64,000 nt of DNA from Flavihumibacter petaseus NBRC 106054 (GTDB taxonomy: Bacteria; Bacteroidota; Bacteroidia; Chitinophagales; Chitinophagaceae), in the NCBI RefSeq assembly GCF_000974785.1, contig NZ_BBWV01000002.1, positions 1 through 64,000 of the forward strand. Reading direction: 5' to 3'. Made by a program: the position numbers and the translations under genes. Position 1 is the first letter of the stretch, and each line of letters begins with the position of its first letter. Positions 59,754 through 64,000 of the stretch are shown here, piece by piece. The notes under the pieces were generated by a model. It was not told where the DNA came from. It worked only from the letters and a program-made list of their open reading frames with translations, and did not search any database.

Positions 59754-62021
59754 TTATTTCGCAAACTGGCGGCGGATAATGTTCAGCGCGGCGCCCTCTT
59801 TGAACCACTCGATCTGCTGCTCATTATAGCTGTGATTCGCCAGGATGGTTTCTGACGTACCATCCTTATGATGCAGTACAAGTTCCAGCGGCTTGTTCGG
59901 CAGGAAGGTGGTCAGGCCGTCAATATCAATGGAATCGTCTTCACGGATCTTGTCGTAATCAGACTTATCTGCAAAGGTCAGCGCCAGCATACCCTGCTTT
60001 TTCAGGTTGGTTTCGTGGATCCTGGCGAAGCTCTTCACCAGGACTGCCCTTACACCAAGATGGCGGGGTTCCATGGCAGCGTGCTCCCGGCTGGAACCTT
60101 CACCGTAGTTTTCGTCACCTACCACAATGGTACCCACGCCTGCAGCTTTATAAGCCCGCTGGGTGGCCGGAACGGGACCGTATTCGCCAGTGAGCTGATT
60201 CTTTACATTGTCTGTTTTCTCATTGTAAAAATTCACCGCACCGATCAGCAGGTTGTTGGAAATATTGTCGAGGTGACCACGGAATTTCAACCAGGGACCA
60301 GCCATGGAAATATGGTCCGTGGTACACTTGCCTTTTGCCTTGATCAGCAATTTGAGGCCTTTGAGATCTGTTCCTTCCCAGGGAGCAAAGGGATCCAGTA
60401 ACTGCAACCTTTTGCTGGTGGGATCTACGATCACCTTAACGCCACTGCCGTCTTCAGCAGGAGCCTGGTAACCCGGATCATCCACAGAAAATCCTTTCGG
60501 AGGCAATTCATCACCCGTCGGAGGATCGAGTTTTACTTTCTCTCCTTTATTGTTGATCAGCGTATCCGTAATCGGGTTGAAGTTGAGATCACCCGCGATC
60601 GCCAGGGCAGTCACCAGTTCCGGTGAACCCACAAATGCCAGCGTATTGGGATTGCCGTCAGCTCTTTTGGCAAAGTTCCGGTTGAAAGAATGGACGATAG
60701 TGTTCCTTTCCTGCTTTTCCGCACCTACACGTTCCCACATACCGATGCAGGGACCACATGCATTGGCAAAAACAGTCGCTCCGATCTCCTGGAATACATT
60801 CAGGAAACCGTCTCTCTCAATCGTATAGCGAACCTGCTCGGAGCCGGGTGTGATGGTAAACTCTGATTTCAGGGTCAATCCCTTGTTGGCCACCTGCTTC
60901 GCCAGGCTCACCGAGCGGCTGATGTCTTCGTAGGATGAGTTGGTACAGGAACCGATCAGTCCCACTTCAATCTTGGTAGGCCAGCCATTTTTGGCTGCTT
61001 CTTCCTTCATCTTGGAAAGGGGAGTAGCCAGGTCCGGTGTGAAAGGTCCGTTGAGGTGCGGTTCCAGTTCGCTCAGGTTGATCTCAATCACCTGGTCGAA
61101 ATATTTTTCAGGATCAGCATATACTTCCGGATCGCCATTCAGGTGTTGACGAATGCCATCAGCCAGAGCGGCAACTTCATCACGACCTGTTGCTTTCAGG
61201 TAACGGCTCATGGAATCATCATATCCGAAGGTTGACGTGGTTGCGCCGATCTCTGCACCCATATTACAGATAGTGCCTTTACCGGTACAGCTCATTGCAA
61301 CAGCGCCTTCACCAAAATATTCCACAACAGCCCCGGTTCCGCCTTTCACGGTCAGGATACCGGCAACTTTCAGGATCACATCTTTCGGAGCAGTCCAGCC
61401 ACTGAGTTTGCCCGTCAGCTTGATACCGATCAGTTTCGGCATTTTCAGTTCCCAGGCAAGGCCGCTCATTACGTCACAGGCGTCAGCGCCACCAACGCCG
61501 ATGGCAATCATACCCAATCCGCCGGCATTTACCGTATGGGAGTCAGTTCCGATCATCATACCACCGGGGAAAGCGTAGTTTTCCAACACTACCTGGTGAA
61601 TAATACCGGCTCCGGGTTTCCAGAAGCCAATACCGTATTTATTGGAAACAGATGCAAGGAAGTCATATACCTCGCTGCTTTCATTTACAGCGCGTTGAAG
61701 GTCAGTTACACTGTTGTCTTTTGCGACGATCAGGTGGTCGCAATGCACGGTAGAAGGAACGGCTACCTTGTTGCGGCCTGCCTGCATGAATTGCAACAAA
61801 GCCATCTGCGCCGTCGCATCCTGCATGGCAACGCGGTCGGGCGCAAAATCAACATAGCTCTTACCCCGCTCAAAAGAGTGGGTTGCATCCCCCTGCCAGA
61901 GGTGGGCATATAGTATTTTTTCGGTAAGGGTCAAAGGTCGGCCAACAATTTTCCGGGCAGCTTCCACGCGTCCGGGAAATTGTGCATACACTTTCTTGAT
62001 CATCTCGAGGTCGAAAACCAT
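59754..62021 (-). CDS. Aconitate hydratase
   Basis: This 755-aa [4Fe-4S] aconitase converts citrate to isocitrate in the TCA cycle. It is of the mitochondrial-type family: the cluster cysteines lie in IGSCTNSS and [21 protein letters not shown] marks the active site, and the C-terminal swivel domain has [15 protein letters not shown]. No citrate synthase or isocitrate dehydrogenase adjoins. A strong terminator follows. The symbol acn/acnA is not assigned because nomenclature differs between subfamilies. Confidence 0.95.
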   Translation of the reverse strand: MVFDLEMIKKVYAQFPGRVEAARKIVGRPLTLTEKILYAHLWQGDATHSFERGKSYVDFAPDRVAMQDATAQMALLQFMQAGRNKVAVPSTVHCDHLIVAKDNSVTDLQRAVNESSEVYDFLASVSNKYGIGFWKPGAGIIHQVVLENYAFPGGMMIGTDSHTVNAGGLGMIAIGVGGADACDVMSGLAWELKMPKLIGIKLTGKLSGWTAPKDVILKVAGILTVKGGTGAVVEYFGEGAVAMSCTGKGTICNMGAEIGATTSTFGYDDSMSRYLKATGRDEVAALADGIRQHLNGDPEVYADPEKYFDQVIEINLSELEPHLNGPFTPDLATPLSKMKEEAAKNGWPTKIEVGLIGSCTNSSYEDISRSVSLAKQVANKGLTLKSEFTITPGSEQVRYTIERDGFLNVFQEIGATVFANACGPCIGMWERVGAEKQERNTIVHSFNRNFAKRADGNPNTLAFVGSPELVTALAIAGDLNFNPITDTLINNKGEKVKLDPPTGDELPPKGFSVDDPGYQAPAEDGSGVKVIVDPTSKRLQLLDPFAPWEGTDLKGLKLLIKAKGKCTTDHISMAGPWLKFRGHLDNISNNLLIGAVNFYNEKTDNVKNQLTGEYGPVPATQRAYKAAGVGTIVVGDENYGEGSSREHAAMEPRHLGVRAVLVKSFARIHETNLKKQGMLALTFADKSDYDKIREDDSIDIDGLTTFLPNKPLELVLHHKDGTSETILANHSYNEQQIEWFKEGAALNIIRRQFAK

Positions 62022-62088
62022 AGCGTAATTATTATAAGTTTAACCTGTAGGATTGCGTTCTGGAACCGCGAATTTACCGATAAATGCG

Positions 62089-62096
62089 TTAATTTG
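62089..62096 (+). promoter_or_regulatory. Candidate -7 box TTAATTTG of the PspC-like gene
   Basis: It has one mismatch to TAnnTTTG and lies 4 bases (TGTC) before the ATG at 62101. Confidence 0.38.
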
Positions 62097-62100
62097 TGTC

Positions 62101-62322
62101 ATGAAGAATATCAAGCACTTTATTGAGTGGCATGTGTTTGGTGTTTGCTCCTACCTTGGTGAAAGAATGGGCATAGCGCCGGCAACGATCCGCCGTTATT
62201 TTATGTACATCTCCCTGTTGACAATGGGCTCCCCCATTATCTTTTACATCTTCACTGCATTTTGGATGAATGTAAAACAGTATATGTATGATCGCAGGCG
62301 CAATCCGCTTCGTTATTTTTAA
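62101..62322 (+). CDS. PspC-domain small membrane protein
   Basis: This 73-aa protein starts at MKNIKHFIEWHVFGV. It has the PspC pattern GVCSYLGERMGIAPATIRRYFMY and a membrane helix (ISLLTMGSPIIFYIFTAFW), with a basic tail (DRRRNPLRYF). PspC-type proteins act in envelope-stress regulation or membrane binding. It is divergent from the aconitase gene. The start is supported by a near -7 box 4 bases upstream. Confidence 0.75.
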   Translation: MKNIKHFIEWHVFGVCSYLGERMGIAPATIRRYFMYISLLTMGSPIIFYIFTAFWMNVKQYMYDRRRNPLRYF

Positions 62323-62355
62323 ATAGTCCCCGCTGTTTTCGGTTGCTCCCGGTAG

Positions 62356-62901
62356 TTATTCCGGCTTCCTGAATTTTTCTTCCATGGTCTGGTTGAATGC
62401 TGCAGAAGCATCCGGTGGGATCGACAGGTATGACCATTGTTCTTTCCGGATAATTTTGGCGAGAAAGACGATCTGCCCCACATGATAGGCATAATGCGCC
62501 AGTTGCCGGTTGATGGCATCTATCGCTGTGTGGGGTTCATGCCTTATCGTAACTTTCTTTTCAAGATCGCCTGGTTTCAGTTTCTCCAGGTTGCTGAACA
62601 GCACCGACCAGGCGTCCTCCCACCGGATGCGCTCCGCAGCTTCTTCCCATACGGTAACGGTCAGAAACTCGCTGTCACGGTTCCGCCATTCCTTTTCGCC
62701 GTCACTGGTGCCGAAATCCGTAAACCGGCTCAGCATGTTTCCGACCATATGGTGTACGATCACAGCAACGCTGTTGGCCCCCGGGGCCGGCTCAACAATC
62801 ATTTCCTCCGGGGTCAGCTGGGCTATGGCTTTATCCGCCAGGTCCTTGTATCCCCTGAATCGCGACAATACACTCTGAATATAAATTTCCTGTAAGGTCA
62901 T
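62356..62901 (-). CDS. DinB-like (DUF1572) protein
   Basis: This 181-aa protein has the DinB/YfiT-like four-helix metal-binding pattern: a His pair in AVIVHHMVGN and the HYAYHVGQIVFLAK block late in the protein. DUF1572 members share this layout. The function is unknown; related proteins include thiol-dependent S-transferases. It precedes the truncated GGT gene on the minus strand by 9 bases (62902-62910). Confidence 0.8.
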   Translation of the reverse strand: MTLQEIYIQSVLSRFRGYKDLADKAIAQLTPEEMIVEPAPGANSVAVIVHHMVGNMLSRFTDFGTSDGEKEWRNRDSEFLTVTVWEEAAERIRWEDAWSVLFSNLEKLKPGDLEKKVTIRHEPHTAIDAINRQLAHYAYHVGQIVFLAKIIRKEQWSYLSIPPDASAAFNQTMEEKFRKPE

Positions 62902-62910
62902 GTACTGGTA

Positions 62911-64000
62911 TTAATATCCTGCGGCGGTATCGTCTCCCCTGAAATCACCCACCGCTTCGATCTTGCCGTTATCGATCACAATCAACTCTGTTCGACCGAT
63001 ATGCCCGCGGCTGTTCACCTTGTAACCCATCCTTTCCATGGTGGCTTTCAGTGCCTCCGGAAACTCCTTTTCCACATAGAGCGTGTCGGGAAGCCACTGC
63101 ATGTGGAACTTGGGTTGATTGACAGCATCCAGGGCACTTAGTTTGAAATCTATAAGATTCAGGAGGGTCTGATACAGCGAAGTGGTGATGGTGGTTCCCC
63201 CGGGAGTGCCGGTCACATATACCGGTTTTCCAGAACGCAACACGATCACCGGTGTCATTGAACTCAGCATGCGTTTGCCGGGGGCGATGGCATTCGCTTC
63301 ACCGCCAACAGCACCATACATGTTCGGCACGCCGGGTTTTACACTGAAGTCATCCATCTCGTTGTTCAGCAGGAATCCTGCACCACCCACCACGGTATGC
63401 GAGCCATAGCCACCGTTAAGCGTTGTAGTAAGTGAAACAGCATTGCCTTCTTTGTCTGCCACACTCAGGTGGGTAGTTTCTTCAGATTCTTTGGTAACAT
63501 CTCCGGACGCAATCCGGCGGCTGTCGCCCGCTGTATCTGGCTGGTATAACCGAAGCCGGCTGGTAATATAGTCGTCACTCAGCAGCGTTTTGACCGGAAC
63601 CGCATAAAAATCAGGATCGCCCAGAAATTTTGCGCGATCTGCATAAGCCAGCCTTTCGATCTCCGTCATCAGTTGTACCGATTTCGGGGTGTGAAATCCG
63701 AAACTATCAATCGGGAAACGGGCGGTCATCTTCATCATCATCGGCAGCAGTACGCCACCGCTGCTGGGCAATGGCATGGTCACCACGCGATGCCCTTTAT
63801 ACTCAAATACGGAGGCATCCCGCCATACAGCATCATATTTTTTCAGGTCTTCCAGGCTGATCATTCCTTTTCCCCGGTCCATTTCCGCTACGATCAGCCT
63901 TGCGGTTTTCCCTTCATAAAACCCCTTTTTCCCCTGGTCGCGTATACGGATGAGCGTTTCCGCAAGTTCTTTCTGCACCAGGGTATCGCCGGCTTTCCAG
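62911..64000 (-). CDS. ggt: Gamma-glutamyltransferase, C-terminal part (truncated by window)
   Basis: This is the 3' part of a gamma-glutamyltransferase, which cleaves glutathione and related gamma-glutamyl amides in the periplasm. The frame is open to the window end. The catalytic Thr lies in the autoprocessing site ESEETTHLSVADKEGNAVS, the usual TTH form. PLPSSGGVLLPMM and the C-terminal KRMLSSMTPVIVLRSGKPVY follow. It differs from the GGT-like protein at 54902-56755, which has TTS, so the two are probably not interchangeable. It lies directly upstream of the DUF1572 gene. Confidence 0.9.
   Translation of the reverse strand, partial: WKAGDTLVQKELAETLIRIRDQGKKGFYEGKTARLIVAEMDRGKGMISLEDLKKYDAVWRDASVFEYKGHRVVTMPLPSSGGVLLPMMMKMTARFPIDSFGFHTPKSVQLMTEIERLAYADRAKFLGDPDFYAVPVKTLLSDDYITSRLRLYQPDTAGDSRRIASGDVTKESEETTHLSVADKEGNAVSLTTTLNGGYGSHTVVGGAGFLLNNEMDDFSVKPGVPNMYGAVGGEANAIAPGKRMLSSMTPVIVLRSGKPVYVTGTPGGTTITTSLYQTLLNLIDFKLSALDAVNQPKFHMQWLPDTLYVEKEFPEALKATMERMGYKVNSRGHIGRTELIVIDNGKIEAVGDFRGDDTAAGY

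Noticed and set aside
1-64000. CRISPR array, prophage or integrative element
   Set aside because: No regularly spaced repeats, no cas, integrase, capsid or attachment-site pattern. One tRNA is present but no integrase or duplicated tRNA end adjoins.

Overview
The window is a stretch of chromosome from a Bacteroidota bacterium, most likely the Chitinophagaceae or a close relative. Signs of this are a SusC/SusD pair, DUF1573 proteins, a BlaI/M56 pair, fused alpha/beta 2-oxoacid dehydrogenase E1 proteins, almost no Shine-Dalgarno sequences, and many upstream boxes that fit the Bacteroidota promoter (TTTG/TTG, then TAnnTTTG). Coding is dense on both strands at roughly 50% GC. Both ends cut genes: the left end cuts an E1 alpha/beta gene and the right end cuts a gamma-glutamyltransferase. 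I see one tRNA, no rRNA, no CRISPR array and no intact insertion sequence.

Layout. 1-8.4 kb: end of the E1 fusion, then a SusC-SusD-lipoprotein operon bracketed by two paralogous proteins derived from IS1595-type transposases that have lost the catalytic residues. 8.4-17.1 kb (minus strand): DinB polymerase behind a DnaE-type polymerase, a 91-aa unknown, a methyltransferase, glucose-6-phosphate dehydrogenase, an MpaB/DUF2236 protein, a membrane protein and tRNA-Met. 17.1-24.8 kb: coupled GntR and AraC regulators with an SDR, an aminotransferase, a Dcu transporter, PPK2 and tandem DUF1573 proteins. 24.9-37.6 kb: a complete E1 fusion, YebC, an amino-acid permease, a coupled run of symporter, DedA, MFS and GT9 genes, an octapeptide-repeat protein, malate dehydrogenase and a thioredoxin-like protein.

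37.6-48.7 kb: BlaI and an M56 peptidase behind two tandem operators, then efp-accB-accC, a thioesterase, an acyltransferase, a HAD phosphatase, a dipeptide epimerase, proline dehydrogenase, a methionine-sulfoxide reductase, and thyA-folA. 48.7-64 kb: an O-methyltransferase-like protein, the three-gene proton-translocating transhydrogenase, an RsmF-like RNA methyltransferase, a LysM protein, two gamma-glutamyltransferases, a membrane protein/histidine kinase/response regulator trio, aconitase and small proteins.

Much of the window is central metabolism: the TCA cycle (mdh, aconitase), NADPH supply (zwf, pnt), fatty-acid synthesis (accBC) and the folate/dTMP branch (thyA, folA). The parts most worth a second look are the transposase-derived pair around the SusCD operon, the DnaE/DinB cassette with a degenerate PHP domain, an EF-P with arginine at the loop tip, a terminator-like hairpin just ahead of PPK2, the double BlaI-type operator, and promoter boxes lying only 4-6 bases from start codons.
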